Source of the DNA: an uncultured Fusobacterium sp.
GTDB lineage: Bacteria; Fusobacteriota; Fusobacteriia; Fusobacteriales; Fusobacteriaceae
Assembly: GCA_900543175.1 (NCBI GenBank)
Contig: UQQO01000001.1
Span: 1-59,922 of the forward strand
Direction of reading: 5' to 3'
Length of the DNA: 59,922 bases
The notes below the pieces were generated by a model. The model did no database searches and was not told where the DNA came from. It saw only the letters and a list, made by a program, of their open reading frames with translations. Made by a program: the position numbers and the translations under genes. Shown here in pieces: positions 34,342 to 43,497 of the stretch; position 1 is the stretch's first letter; each line of letters begins with the position of its first letter.

Positions 34342-35472
34342 ATGGCAAAGGTAGTTTTAAAAAAAGTAGAAAAACAATACCCCAATGGCTTTAAAGCTGT
34401 ACATGGTATTGATTTAGAAATAAACGATGGAGAGTTTATGGTTTTTGTTGGTCCTTCTGGTTGTGCTAAATCTACTACTCTTAGAATGGTAGCTGGACTT
34501 GAAGAGATCACTGGGGGAGAAATCTGGATAGGAGATAAATTAGTTAATGATCTTCCACCAAAAGATAGAGGTATTGCAATGGTTTTCCAAAACTATGCTC
34601 TATATCCTCATATGACAGTTTATGACAATATGGCATTTGGATTAAAGATGGCTAAAACTCCAAAAGATGAGATTGATAAAAGAGTTAGAGAGGCAGCGGA
34701 AAAGTTAGAGATAACTCAACTATTAGATAGAAAACCAAAAGAGATGTCTGGAGGGCAAAGACAAAGGGTAGCAGTAGGAAGAGCAATAGTAAGAAAACCT
34801 GATGTATTCCTATTTGATGAACCACTATCAAACTTAGATGCGAAATTAAGAGTATCAATGAGAGTTAAGATAACTCAACTACATAAACAACTAAAAGCTG
34901 AAGGACAAACAGCAACAATGATCTATGTAACACATGACCAAGTAGAAGCAATGACAATGGGAGATAGAATCTGTGTATTAAACTATGGAAAGATAATGCA
35001 AGTAGATACTCCATTAAATCTATATCACAAACCAGCAAACAAATTCGTAGCAGGATTCATAGGATCTCCAGCAATGAATTTTGTTGTGGGAACATTGGAA
35101 AAAACTGAAAATGAAACTGTATTTACTTTTGGAGAAAATAAGCATATAGTACTTCCAAAAGAGATGAGAGAAAAGGTAAAAAGCCATATAGGTAAAAAAG
35201 TTACTTTAGGAATAAGACCTGAAAATATTGGAAATAGCTTAACTAATCCTGAGGGAGATAAAAATAATTTTATCAATGGTAATGTAAATGTTGTAGAATA
35301 TATGGGAAATGAGGAATTCCTTCATTTCTCAATAGATGGAAATGATTTTACTTCAAGAATAGAAAGTAGAAAAAGTTTAGGACTAGCATATGGTGGAACT
35401 GGTAGTTTCTATTTCAATATGGAAAAGGCTCATTTCTTTGATATTGACACAGAGGAAAATATTACTCTATAA
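34342..35472 (+). CDS. ABC transporter ATPase (UgpC/MsmK type), copy 1
   Basis: 376 residues: Walker [10 protein letters not shown] (about 37-45; alanine replaces the usual glycine before KST), the signature [19 protein letters not shown], Walker [11 protein letters not shown], and a C-terminal TOBE/OB regulatory domain (about 240-376). Its first 260 residues are nearly identical to copy 2 at 56431-57561. DNA identity is perfect over 34432-34508 and 34801-34937, while the C-terminal domain has diverged. It lies 20 bases after the binding-protein gene. Confidence 0.93.
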   Translation: MAKVVLKKVEKQYPNGFKAVHGIDLEINDGEFMVFVGPSGCAKSTTLRMVAGLEEITGGEIWIGDKLVNDLPPKDRGIAMVFQNYALYPHMTVYDNMAFGLKMAKTPKDEIDKRVREAAEKLEITQLLDRKPKEMSGGQRQRVAVGRAIVRKPDVFLFDEPLSNLDAKLRVSMRVKITQLHKQLKAEGQTATMIYVTHDQVEAMTMGDRICVLNYGKIMQVDTPLNLYHKPANKFVAGFIGSPAMNFVVGTLEKTENETVFTFGENKHIVLPKEMREKVKSHIGKKVTLGIRPENIGNSLTNPEGDKNNFINGNVNVVEYMGNEEFLHFSIDGNDFTSRIESRKSLGLAYGGTGSFYFNMEKAHFFDIDTEENITL

Positions 35473-35504
35473 TTATAATAAATTTAATTTAAACAGGTGA
35501 TCTT

Positions 35505-36239
35505 ATGACTAAAAATTTTGCTCATAGAGGTTTTAGTGGAAAATATCCTGAAAATACTCTATTGGCATTTGAAAAGGCTATTGAAGCTCAAGCTGATGGA
35601 ATTGAATTAGATGTTCAATTAACAAAAGATGGAGAGATAGTTATTATCCATGATGAAACTATTGATCGTACAACTAATGGAAAGGGATTAGTTGTAGATT
35701 ATACTTATGAAGAGTTAGAAAAATTTGATGCTTCATACATCTACACTGGACAATTTGGATTTAATAAAATACCTACTTTAAGAGAGTATTTTAATCTTAT
35801 TAAAGATACAAATATTATAACTAATATTGAATTAAAAACAGGTATCAACGAGTATCAAGGTATAGAAGAAAAAGTTTATAACTTAATTAAAGAGTTTCAA
35901 CTTGAAGATAGAGTTATTATTTCAAGCTTTAACCATTATAGTGTACTGAGAATGAAAGCTATAGCTCCTCGTATCAAATGTGGATTCCTTACTGAAACTT
36001 GGATCCTTAACCCTAGCAAATATATTAAAAATTACTGTGTTGAATGTTACCATCCACACTTTGCTATGTTGACACCTAAAATAGTAAAGGAACTTAAAAC
36101 TTTAGGAATTGAGATCAATACTTGGACAGTTAATAAAGAAGAGGATATTAGAGATATGATAGCAAAAGAGATTGATATTGTTATTGGAAACTTCCCTGAT
36201 TTAACTAAAAAGATTATTGATGAAACTGTAAATAAATAA
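35505..36239 (+). CDS. Glycerophosphodiester phosphodiesterase (UgpQ-like)
   Basis: Hydrolyses glycerophosphodiesters to glycerol-3-phosphate and an alcohol. The 244-residue GDPD domain is complete: HRGFSGKYPENTLLAF (7-22), the metal-binding ELDVQLTKDG and IIHDETIDRTTNG, and the closing NTWTVNKEEDI. No signal peptide is seen, so it acts in the cytoplasm on imported substrate. As last gene of the operon, it is the best guide to the operon's substrate. Confidence 0.93.
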   Translation: MTKNFAHRGFSGKYPENTLLAFEKAIEAQADGIELDVQLTKDGEIVIIHDETIDRTTNGKGLVVDYTYEELEKFDASYIYTGQFGFNKIPTLREYFNLIKDTNIITNIELKTGINEYQGIEEKVYNLIKEFQLEDRVIISSFNHYSVLRMKAIAPRIKCGFLTETWILNPSKYIKNYCVECYHPHFAMLTPKIVKELKTLGIEINTWTVNKEEDIRDMIAKEIDIVIGNFPDLTKKIIDETVNK

Positions 36240-36244
36240 AAATA

Positions 36245-36282
36245 AAACTGTGCTTATCAAAATTAATTGATTTGCACAGTTT
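36245..36282. terminator. Bidirectional terminator between the ugpQ-like and dctM genes
   Basis: AAACTGTGC (36245-36253) pairs with GCACAGTTT (36274-36282). An inner TCAA/TTGA pairing extends the stem. T tracts follow on the plus strand and A tracts precede it, so it can stop transcription from both convergent operons. Confidence 0.8.
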
Positions 36283-36303
36283 TTTATTTATATATTAGCA
36301 CTT

Positions 36304-37608
36304 TTATTTAGCTAGTCCACTTAGCATAGGTAGATACATTGAAAGTTGCGGAATATATGTTACTAACATTAGAACAAGTATTATTACTGCATAGTACTTA
36401 ATTAGTTCTCCCATAACATCTTCTATTTTCAAGTTTCCAACTTTAACTCCAACAAATAGTGTATTTCCAACTGGTGGAGTAATATTTCCTATACATAGGT
36501 TAAATACAATTATAATTCCAAAGTGAATAGGGCTCATTCCGAAAGATTTTACTATTGGAAGGAAGATTGGAGTAAATATCAATATAGCTGGTGTTACGTC
36601 CATAAATGTTCCTATGAATAGTAATAATAGGTTCATTAATAATAGAATTATAAATTTATTTTCAGTTATTCCTAAGATTAAACTAGAGATTGCTTGAGGT
36701 ACACCTGTAAATGCCATTACCCATGACATGATAGTTGATACTCCAATTAGGAATACAATTACTCCTGTCATTTTTGCACTTTCTTCAAATATCTTAATTA
36801 ATCCTTTAAAATCTATTGTTCTGTAGAAAATCATTGATAATAGAAGAGTATAAACAACTGCAACAACTGATCCTTCTGTTGGTGTGAATATTCCCCTAAT
36901 AATTCCTCCAATAACAATTACTATTAAAGCTAATGATGGAAGAGCATCTAAGAAAGTTGATACTATAACTTTAAATTTAACTCCTGCCTTACCTTTCATT
37001 CCTCTACTTTTAGCAAGGAAGAAAGTTAAAATCATACAACCTACACCCCATAAAATTCCAGGAATATATCCTGCCATAAATAGAGCTGCTACTGATGTTC
37101 CTCCACTTACAAGAGAGTATACAATCAATGAGTTTGAAGGTGGTATAAGTAATCCTGTTGGTGCAGTTGCAATGTTAACTGTTGCACCTAATTTTTTATC
37201 ATATCCCTCTTCTTCCTCCATTGGTAATAAGATTCCTCCCATAGCTGCACAAGCTGCTACTGAAGATCCTGAAATAGCTCCAAACATCATATTAGCTAAT
37301 ACGTTAGTTTGCATTAAAGATCCTGGAACTCTACCTGTTAAAGATTGAGCAAATGCTACAACTTTTTTCGCTATACCACCTTGGTTCATAATATTTCCTG
37401 CTAAAATGAAAAATGGAATAGCTATTAATGTAAAGTTTGAAATTCCTGAGAATATTCTTTGTGCCCCTGTTACAAGAGTATTATCTAATGCTAATGATGG
37501 AAGTATTGCAAGTATTGATGATAATCCAATACTTATTGCAATTGGAAATCCAAGAAGAAGTGTTACTATTAAAACACTAAACATAATTAATGCTGTAGTT
37601 AATACCAT
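36304..37608 (-). CDS. TRAP transporter large permease (DctM)
   Basis: 434 residues with about 12 membrane segments. The DctM family pattern is visible: FPIAISIGLSSILA near the start, GISNFTLIAIPFFILAGNIMNQGGIAKK, and GNITPPVGNTLFVGVKVG near the end. It forms the sodium-coupled channel of a TRAP system together with DctQ (4-base gap upstream) and DctP. It is the last gene of the uxaC operon, so the substrate is probably a hexuronate. Confidence 0.95.
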   Translation of the reverse strand: MVLTTALIMFSVLIVTLLLGFPIAISIGLSSILAILPSLALDNTLVTGAQRIFSGISNFTLIAIPFFILAGNIMNQGGIAKKVVAFAQSLTGRVPGSLMQTNVLANMMFGAISGSSVAACAAMGGILLPMEEEEGYDKKLGATVNIATAPTGLLIPPSNSLIVYSLVSGGTSVAALFMAGYIPGILWGVGCMILTFFLAKSRGMKGKAGVKFKVIVSTFLDALPSLALIVIVIGGIIRGIFTPTEGSVVAVVYTLLLSMIFYRTIDFKGLIKIFEESAKMTGVIVFLIGVSTIMSWVMAFTGVPQAISSLILGITENKFIILLLMNLLLLFIGTFMDVTPAILIFTPIFLPIVKSFGMSPIHFGIIIVFNLCIGNITPPVGNTLFVGVKVGNLKIEDVMGELIKYYAVIILVLMLVTYIPQLSMYLPMLSGLAK

Positions 37609-37612
37609 ATTC

Positions 37613-38089
37613 CTATGCCTCCTTTGAATTTTTCATTAAATCAACAATATTAAGAACACTGTATATAGATGTCATAATTCCACATACTGGGATAACTAGG
37701 TAGATATATCCCATTGAAATTTTTAGAGCTGGAGTCATTTGAGTCATACTCAATGAAGTTATATAGCTTCCTCCACCTACTAATACTCCTAGTGCAAATA
37801 ATAGAATTACTATTTCTGTAATTATTGCAACTGTTTTTTGAGCATTTTTAGTAAACTTTTCAATAAAGAATACCATACGCATATGATCTCTTTTTCCAAA
37901 GATATATGATGCTGCAAACATTGACATCCATGCAAATGAATAAGATATTAATTCCTCAGATATTGTACTTGGAGATTTAAATACATATCTTACTAAAATT
38001 TGATAAGTTCCTACTACAGTCATTAACATAAAAAGAACAACACATATAAATAAAATAAGTTTATCTAAACCTTTTCTTATTCCTTCCAT
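37613..38089 (-). CDS. TRAP transporter small permease (DctQ)
   Basis: 158 residues with four membrane helices and the DctQ hallmark RYVFKSPSTISEELISYSFAWMSMFAASY (about 34-62). It overlaps the dctP stop by one base (TAATG), and its AAGGAGG site lies inside dctP. It bridges the binding protein and the large permease. Confidence 0.93.
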   Translation of the reverse strand: MEGIRKGLDKLILFICVVLFMLMTVVGTYQILVRYVFKSPSTISEELISYSFAWMSMFAASYIFGKRDHMRMVFFIEKFTKNAQKTVAIITEIVILLFALGVLVGGGSYITSLSMTQMTPALKISMGYIYLVIPVCGIMTSIYSVLNIVDLMKNSKEA

Positions 38090-39111
38090 TAGTTTTTACC
38101 TCCTTTTATCTCTTTTCCAATCTCTTGAATCTTATCATAAATTGGTTTTAATTTAGGAGTTGCTGCTAATACTTCATCATGAAGAGGAAGAACTCTCTCT
38201 TGGAAAGCTAAAACATCTGGATAGATAAATTCAACATTCATCTCTTTAGCTTGTTGAATAGCTTTATCAACTGATTCTCCCCAAGCTTCTCTTTGAACTT
38301 TTGATATAATATCAAATCCTTCATCAAATATAGCTCTCTCTTCTGGAGATAAACTATTTAAGAATCTTAAGTTTCCTATTACAATATCTGGTACCATTTG
38401 GTGCATATTATATGAATAATATTTACAAACTTCCCCATGTTTATTACTTGTTAAAGCAAGCTCATTATTTTCAGCTCCATCAATAACACTTTGTTGTAAA
38501 GCTGTATAAACTTCTCCGAATCCCATTGGAGTTGCTGCTCCACCAAATAATTCCATCATTCTAATATTTGATGCTGATTGTTGTACTCTAATTTTTAACC
38601 CTTTTAGATCATCTGGTGTTCTTATTGGTTTTTTTACAGTATAAAAGTTTCTTGTTCCTGCATCTAGCCATGCTACTGCTTCAAATCCAGATTTTTCTGT
38701 TGAAGTAAATATTGGTTTAATTAACTCTTTGTTATCCATTACTGCATGATAGTGCTCTGGACTATTGAATAAATATGGTAGGTTAAATATTTGATAGATA
38801 TTATCAAAACTTTCAAGAATAGCGTTACTTGCTACTGTAAAGTTTATTGCCCCTGTTTGTGTAAGTTCAACTGTATTTACTTGTGAACCTAAAAGTTCGT
38901 TAGGGAATATTTGTACATCATATTTATCTCCTAATTTACTTTCAATAAATTCTTCAAAAGCTAAAAGTCCTATATTTGTAGGGTGATCTGCAGCTTGGTT
39001 GTGAGATACTCTTATTATTGTTTTACTGTCACTTTTTCCACAAGATGTAAATATTAATAGTGTTCCTAATGTAAGAATTGTGCTTAAAAATATTTTAAAT
39101 ACCTTTTTCAT
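38089..39111 (-). CDS. TRAP transporter solute-binding protein (DctP), lipoprotein
   Basis: 340 residues with a lipoprotein signal (FTSC lipobox at about 22-25), followed by the DctP fold: RVSHNQAADHPTNIGLLAFEEFIESKLG, then GLKIRVQQSASNIRMMELFGGAATPMGFGEVYTALQQSVIDGAENN. R in KIRVQQS is the conserved carboxylate-binding arginine. Context with uxaC, uxuA and uxuB points to glucuronate, galacturonate or a related uronate. AGGGGAGGA precedes the ATG. Confidence 0.92.
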   Translation of the reverse strand: MKKVFKIFLSTILTLGTLLIFTSCGKSDSKTIIRVSHNQAADHPTNIGLLAFEEFIESKLGDKYDVQIFPNELLGSQVNTVELTQTGAINFTVASNAILESFDNIYQIFNLPYLFNSPEHYHAVMDNKELIKPIFTSTEKSGFEAVAWLDAGTRNFYTVKKPIRTPDDLKGLKIRVQQSASNIRMMELFGGAATPMGFGEVYTALQQSVIDGAENNELALTSNKHGEVCKYYSYNMHQMVPDIVIGNLRFLNSLSPEERAIFDEGFDIISKVQREAWGESVDKAIQQAKEMNVEFIYPDVLAFQERVLPLHDEVLAATPKLKPIYDKIQEIGKEIKGGKN

Positions 39112-39138
39112 TAAGTCCTCCCCTAATAAATTTATTAT

Positions 39139-40749
39139 CTAGTCTGCTAAATATTTTTTTAATGTGTTTTTAACTGCATCTTTACCAGCTAACATTTCAA
39201 CAAAATATTTTTCAATTAGATCTGATAATCCAACTTCTTCTAAGTCTACTCCAAATATCATTTTATTTTTTAATACTTCTTTTAATTGTCCATTATAAGT
39301 TTCTGGTTTTCCAAACTCTATTCCAGAAATGCTTTCTTTTAACATCTCTAACATTGGATCACTACTTATAGATCTTTCATTTCCATTGTCATCTAATCCC
39401 ATAAGATATCTGAACCATCCAGCATATACCATTGGAATATATTTTAGAGTTTTTACATCTAAATCTTTGCTATTTAAGTAAGATTTAATTGTTTCTCCAA
39501 ATCTTATTCCAACTTTTTGAGAAGTATCTGTTGCTATTCTCTCAGGTTGATCTGGAATAAATGGATTTGGGAATCTCTCATTTACTACTTCATCTATAAA
39601 AGCTTTTGGATCTAAGATTCCAGGATTCTCAACAACTGGAAGAGCTTCATTATATCCAATATTTTTTATTAATTTATTTAAAAGAGAATCATTTACAGTT
39701 TCGTAGATAGTCTTATAGTTAAATAGGCATCCATACACTGCTAATGTTGTATGTAGAGGATTTAAGCAAGTAGTTACTTTCATTCTCTCTGTTTTTTCAA
39801 CAGTTTCTCTATCAGTAACATATACTCCAGCCTCTGATAACTCTATTTTTGGTTTTCCATTTGGGAATTTATCTTCTACTACAAAATATTGTGGAGCTTC
39901 AGCATTTACAAATGGAGCTGTAAAACTATTTTTTTCAGTTACAACTATATCCATATTTTCAAATCCTAGCTCTTCTAAATGTTTTTCAATTACTTCTGCT
40001 GGTCTTGGAGTAATTTTGTCTATCATAGATACTGGAAATGCTACTACTGAATCATTAGATACATAATCTAAAAACTCCCCTTCTACAAAGTTTTTAGCTA
40101 TCCATTGATTTGCTATCTCTATTACTGCTGCTCTTATTCTATCTCCGTTACCTGCACAGTTATCCATACTTACAATACTAATAGGTGTTTTTCCATTTTT
40201 AAATCTAGCATATAAAAGTGATGTAAGAATACTCATTACATGTTTAGCATTTTCAGGACCATTTTCAAAATCCTCTTGTATAACTTTGAAAAACTCTCCA
40301 TTAGGTGCTTTTAAGTTGTATCCTTTTTCTGTGATTGTAAAACTTATCATTTGAAGAGATGGAGCGATAGCTATATCCATTAATTTTGCTTTTTCACTAC
40401 TAATTTTTACACTATCTACAATACTTCCTATAATTTCATTTTCAAATTCTCCATTTTTAAATAAAGTTACTAACATTGTTAGATTATCATATGGAGTATA
40501 TACTTTATCTATTATCTCTTCATCAAAACTTTCAGCTACAATTATTCCTGTATCTTCTAGTCCTTTATTTAAAAGATTTTGTGCCATTTTTCCTATGTAT
40601 GCTCTGAAAATATTACCAGCACCAAAATGTAACCATTTTGGTGCCTTGTTTGTATTTTCTTTGATTTTTTCTATATCATACATAGGAGTTTTTACTATAC
40701 CTTTTAAAGAAGTTTCTATATTATTTAACTCTTTTAAACATAATTTCAT
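39139..40749 (-). CDS. uxuB: Fructuronate reductase (D-mannonate oxidoreductase)
   Basis: A mannitol dehydrogenase-family enzyme, 536 residues, that reduces D-fructuronate to D-mannonate with NADH. It has the N-terminal nucleotide-binding start WLHFGAGNIFRAYIG (about 39-53) and the family motif VSMIDKITPRP (about 245-255). The related tagaturonate reductase UxaB is similar. UxuB is preferred because uxuA (mannonate dehydratase) is the adjacent upstream gene and no uxaA is present. AGGAGGAG precedes the ATG. Confidence 0.9.
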   Translation of the reverse strand: MKLCLKELNNIETSLKGIVKTPMYDIEKIKENTNKAPKWLHFGAGNIFRAYIGKMAQNLLNKGLEDTGIIVAESFDEEIIDKVYTPYDNLTMLVTLFKNGEFENEIIGSIVDSVKISSEKAKLMDIAIAPSLQMISFTITEKGYNLKAPNGEFFKVIQEDFENGPENAKHVMSILTSLLYARFKNGKTPISIVSMDNCAGNGDRIRAAVIEIANQWIAKNFVEGEFLDYVSNDSVVAFPVSMIDKITPRPAEVIEKHLEELGFENMDIVVTEKNSFTAPFVNAEAPQYFVVEDKFPNGKPKIELSEAGVYVTDRETVEKTERMKVTTCLNPLHTTLAVYGCLFNYKTIYETVNDSLLNKLIKNIGYNEALPVVENPGILDPKAFIDEVVNERFPNPFIPDQPERIATDTSQKVGIRFGETIKSYLNSKDLDVKTLKYIPMVYAGWFRYLMGLDDNGNERSISSDPMLEMLKESISGIEFGKPETYNGQLKEVLKNKMIFGVDLEEVGLSDLIEKYFVEMLAGKDAVKNTLKKYLAD

Positions 40750-40771
40750 TTTAACTCCTCCTAGTAAAATA

Positions 40772-41818
40772 CTATTTTAATTTCTCAAGAGTATCCCAAA
40801 TTCCAGTAATATAACTTGCTCCTAGAGCTCTGTCATATAGTCCATATCCTGGTTTTCCAGTTTCTCCCCAAATCATTCTTCCGTGGTCTGGTCTTAAATA
40901 TCCATCAAAATTATTTTTGTGTAATGCTTTCATAATTCCAACTATATCTAATGATCCACAAGATGCACAGTGTGCTGACTCTTCAAAACTTACTCCATCT
41001 TCAAGAAGTTTTACGTTTCTTACGTGCATAAAGTGAATTCTTCCCATTGCACTATATTTATCTACTAATTTAACCATATCATTGAAACTTCCACTTCCAA
41101 GTGATCCTGTACAAAGTGTAAGTCCATTGTATTTGCTATCTACTAATTTTAAGAATCTATCTAAGTTTGCTTCATTAGTTATGATTCTTGGTAGACCAAA
41201 TATTGGCCAAGGTGGATCGTCAGGGTGGATAGCCATTTTGATATCACACTCTTCAGCTACTGGAATAATTTCTTTTAAGAAATATTCTAGGTTAGACCAA
41301 AGTCCCTCTTCTCCTATCTCTTTATATTGTCTGAATAATTCAGCCATCTCTTCTTTAGTGTAGCTTGAGTCCCATCCTGGTAGTGATAGGTTGCTGTTTA
41401 AAGGATCTAATTTGTCAACTTGATCTTTGTAGTAAACTAGAGCTGTTGATCCATCTTCTAGCTCTTTATCTAGTTGAGATCTAGTCCAGTCAAATACTGG
41501 CATAAAGTTGTAACAAATTACTTTTACTCCTGCTTTTGCTAGGTTTCTTATGTTCTTTTTATAGTTTTCAATGTAAAGTTCTCTTGTAGGTAGTCCTAAT
41601 TTAATATCTTCATGTACTGGTACACTTTCAATAACGTCAAAGTGAAGTCCTGCATTTTCAACTTTAGCTTTTAAAGTGTTTATTCTGTCCATGTCCCACT
41701 CTTGTCCAACTGGTACATCATATACAGCTGTAACAATACTGTGCATTTTAGGTATTTGTCTTATGTATTGAAGACTTACTGGATCTGAATCTCCATACCA
41801 TCTAAATGATAGTTTCAT
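40772..41818 (-). CDS. uxuA: Mannonate dehydratase
   Basis: Dehydrates D-mannonate to 2-keto-3-deoxygluconate. The 348-residue TIM-barrel matches UxuA: N-terminal [41 protein letters not shown] with histidine and aspartate metal ligands, [10 protein letters not shown] and [12 protein letters not shown]. It follows uxaC by 26 bases with a strong AAGGAGGG site. Its product needs KDG kinase and aldolase, which lie elsewhere. Confidence 0.96.
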   Translation of the reverse strand: MKLSFRWYGDSDPVSLQYIRQIPKMHSIVTAVYDVPVGQEWDMDRINTLKAKVENAGLHFDVIESVPVHEDIKLGLPTRELYIENYKKNIRNLAKAGVKVICYNFMPVFDWTRSQLDKELEDGSTALVYYKDQVDKLDPLNSNLSLPGWDSSYTKEEMAELFRQYKEIGEEGLWSNLEYFLKEIIPVAEECDIKMAIHPDDPPWPIFGLPRIITNEANLDRFLKLVDSKYNGLTLCTGSLGSGSFNDMVKLVDKYSAMGRIHFMHVRNVKLLEDGVSFEESAHCASCGSLDIVGIMKALHKNNFDGYLRPDHGRMIWGETGKPGYGLYDRALGASYITGIWDTLEKLK

Positions 41819-41844
41819 ATTTTTCCCTCCTTAAACTCTTTTGG

Positions 41845-43251
41845 TTATATATCTAAATTAAAATAATTTTTTGCATTGTTAAAACAAATTTCCTTAATCA
41901 TAGGTTCTAAGATCTCTCTATCATAAGGAATCTCTCCCTCTTCTACCCAAGTTCCTACTAGGTTACACATGATTCTTCTGAAATACTCATGTCTTGTGTA
42001 TGAAAGGAAACTTCTTGAATCTGTAAGCATTCCTACAAATCTTCTTAATAATCCTAAGTTTGAAAGAGCTGTCATCTGTCTGATCATTCCATCTTTTTGA
42101 TCATTGAACCACCAACCAGATCCAAATTGAATCTTTCCAGGAATTTTTCCATCTTGGAAGTTTCCTATCATAGTTCCAAACATCTCATTGTCATTAGGAT
42201 TTAAACAGTAAAGAATTGTTTTTGGTAACTCTTCTGTTTTATCTAATTCATTTAATAATCCAGAGATACATCTTGCATAGTTATAATCTCCAATTGAATC
42301 AAAACCAATATCTCCACCTAATTTATTAAACATTCTTGAGTTATTATTTCTCAATGCTCCAACATGGATTTGCATTGCTAAATTATATTTATTATATACT
42401 CTTCCAAGATTGATTATTAAAGCTGTTTTATATGCTTCAACTTCTTCAACAGTTAATTCCTCTTTTGCAAGAGCTTTTTTAAATATTCTTTCTACCTCTT
42501 CATCAGTAGCTAGTTTAAAGAATGGAACTTCGATACTGTGATCTGTAACTACACATCCTTTTGACACAAAGAACTCAACTCTTTTTTCCATAGCTTCCAT
42601 TAAAGATGCAAAACTATCTATTTTTACCTCTGAAACTTTTTCAAGTTTTTCAAGCCATTGAAGATATTCTGCTCTCTCTATAAAGATAGCTTTATCTGGT
42701 CTAAATGTTGGTAGAACTTTTACTCCAAACTCTTTATCTTGAGCTATGATTTCATGATACTCAAGAGTATCTATTGGATCATCTGTTGTACATAGAGCTT
42801 TTACATTAGCATTTTTTATAAGTGCTTTTGCTCTAAAGTTTTCTGTTTTTAAAAGTTCATTAGCTTTATTCCAAATAACTTCAGCATTCTTTCTATTTAA
42901 TACCTCTTCTATTCCAAAGAATCTTTTTAATTCTAAGTGTGACCAGTGGAATAGTGGATTTCCATAAGCATATTCCATAGTATCTACAAAAGCTAAAAAC
43001 TTATCGTAGTCACTTGCATCTCCTGTTACATATTTTTCATCTACACCATTAGAACGCATTGCTCTCCATTTATAGTGGTCTCCATATAGCCATATTTGAG
43101 TAAGATTATCATAACTTTTATTTTCAGCAATCTCTTTTGGGCTTAAATGACAATGAAAATCAAAGATAGGCATTTTTTCAGCATATTCATGATATAGTTC
43201 TTTACTGATATCGTTTTTCAATAAAAAGTCTTTGTTCATAAATTCTTGCAT
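41845..43251 (-). CDS. uxaC: Glucuronate (uronate) isomerase
   Basis: Isomerises D-glucuronate to D-fructuronate (and galacturonate to tagaturonate). 468 residues, the usual length. The amidohydrolase-like metal motif FDFHCHLSPKEIAENK is at about 29-44, with family stretches LYGDHYKWRAMRSNGV and GSGWWFNDQKDGM. It is the first gene of uxaC-uxuA-uxuB-dctP-dctQ-dctM. AGGAGGAATATC precedes the ATG. The promoter at 43314-43342 carries a perfect palindrome, probably an operator. Confidence 0.96.
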   Translation of the reverse strand: MQEFMNKDFLLKNDISKELYHEYAEKMPIFDFHCHLSPKEIAENKSYDNLTQIWLYGDHYKWRAMRSNGVDEKYVTGDASDYDKFLAFVDTMEYAYGNPLFHWSHLELKRFFGIEEVLNRKNAEVIWNKANELLKTENFRAKALIKNANVKALCTTDDPIDTLEYHEIIAQDKEFGVKVLPTFRPDKAIFIERAEYLQWLEKLEKVSEVKIDSFASLMEAMEKRVEFFVSKGCVVTDHSIEVPFFKLATDEEVERIFKKALAKEELTVEEVEAYKTALIINLGRVYNKYNLAMQIHVGALRNNNSRMFNKLGGDIGFDSIGDYNYARCISGLLNELDKTEELPKTILYCLNPNDNEMFGTMIGNFQDGKIPGKIQFGSGWWFNDQKDGMIRQMTALSNLGLLRRFVGMLTDSRSFLSYTRHEYFRRIMCNLVGTWVEEGEIPYDREILEPMIKEICFNNAKNYFNLDI

Positions 43252-43297
43252 GATATTCCTCCTACAATTAAATTATTATCTGTCGAATCAATTCTGC

Positions 43298-43315
43298 ATA
43301 CTTGTATACAAGTAT
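43298..43315. promoter_or_regulatory. 18-bp perfect palindrome, likely operator of the uxaC operon
   Basis: ATACTTGTATACAAGTAT is perfectly self-complementary. It overlaps the end of the -10 box and the start site of the uxaC promoter, the classical repressor position. The core TTGTATACAA resembles sites of FCD-type GntR repressors of hexuronate genes (UxuR/ExuR type, TTGGTATACCAA). The resemblance is from knowledge of those families; binding here is inferred. Confidence 0.7.
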
Positions 43316-43342
43316 AATATATTATTTTATACAATAAGTCAA
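43314..43342 (-). promoter_or_regulatory. Promoter of the uxaC-uxuAB-dctPQM operon
   Basis: On the minus strand TTGACT (43337-43342) is followed by exactly 17 bases and TATTAT (43314-43319). The -10 box borders the palindrome at 43298-43315. Confidence 0.7.
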
Positions 43343-43399
43343 TGATTTTTTTATGATAAGATTTATTATAATAACTTTATATCTATTTTAGTACACTAC

Positions 43400-43414
43400 A
43401 CTTTATAATAAAGT
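43400..43414. repeat. 15-bp palindrome in the spacer between the AraC-type gene and uxaC
   Basis: ACTTTAT-A-ATAAAGT is a perfect inverted repeat upstream of the uxaC promoter. It may be a second regulatory site, for example for the AraC-type regulator or a catabolite regulator. AT-rich palindromes of this size also arise by chance. Confidence 0.35.
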
Positions 43415-43462
43415 TAGAATTAATTAGTATTACTATTTTACTTTATCAAAATAGAACATAAA

Positions 43463-43490
43463 AAAACTTTCTCTATCACGAGAAAGTTTT
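43463..43490 (-). terminator. Terminator after the AraC-type regulator gene
   Basis: AAAACTTTCTC (43463-43473) pairs perfectly with GAGAAAGTTTT (43480-43490) around TATCAC. T-rich bases follow on the minus strand. It lies 8 bases after the stop codon. Confidence 0.85.
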
Positions 43491-43497
43491 CTTTTTT

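Noticed and set aside
36884..37348. 154-residue plus-strand ORF
   Set aside because: It lies entirely antisense within dctM and its protein is low-complexity proline- and isoleucine-rich, as expected for the reverse frame of a hydrophobic gene. No ribosome binding site was seen.
39139..40749. Tagaturonate reductase (uxaB) or mannitol dehydrogenase
   Set aside because: It is the same superfamily, but the adjacent uxuA and uxaC without uxaA favour fructuronate reductase. This cannot be fully excluded by sequence reading alone.
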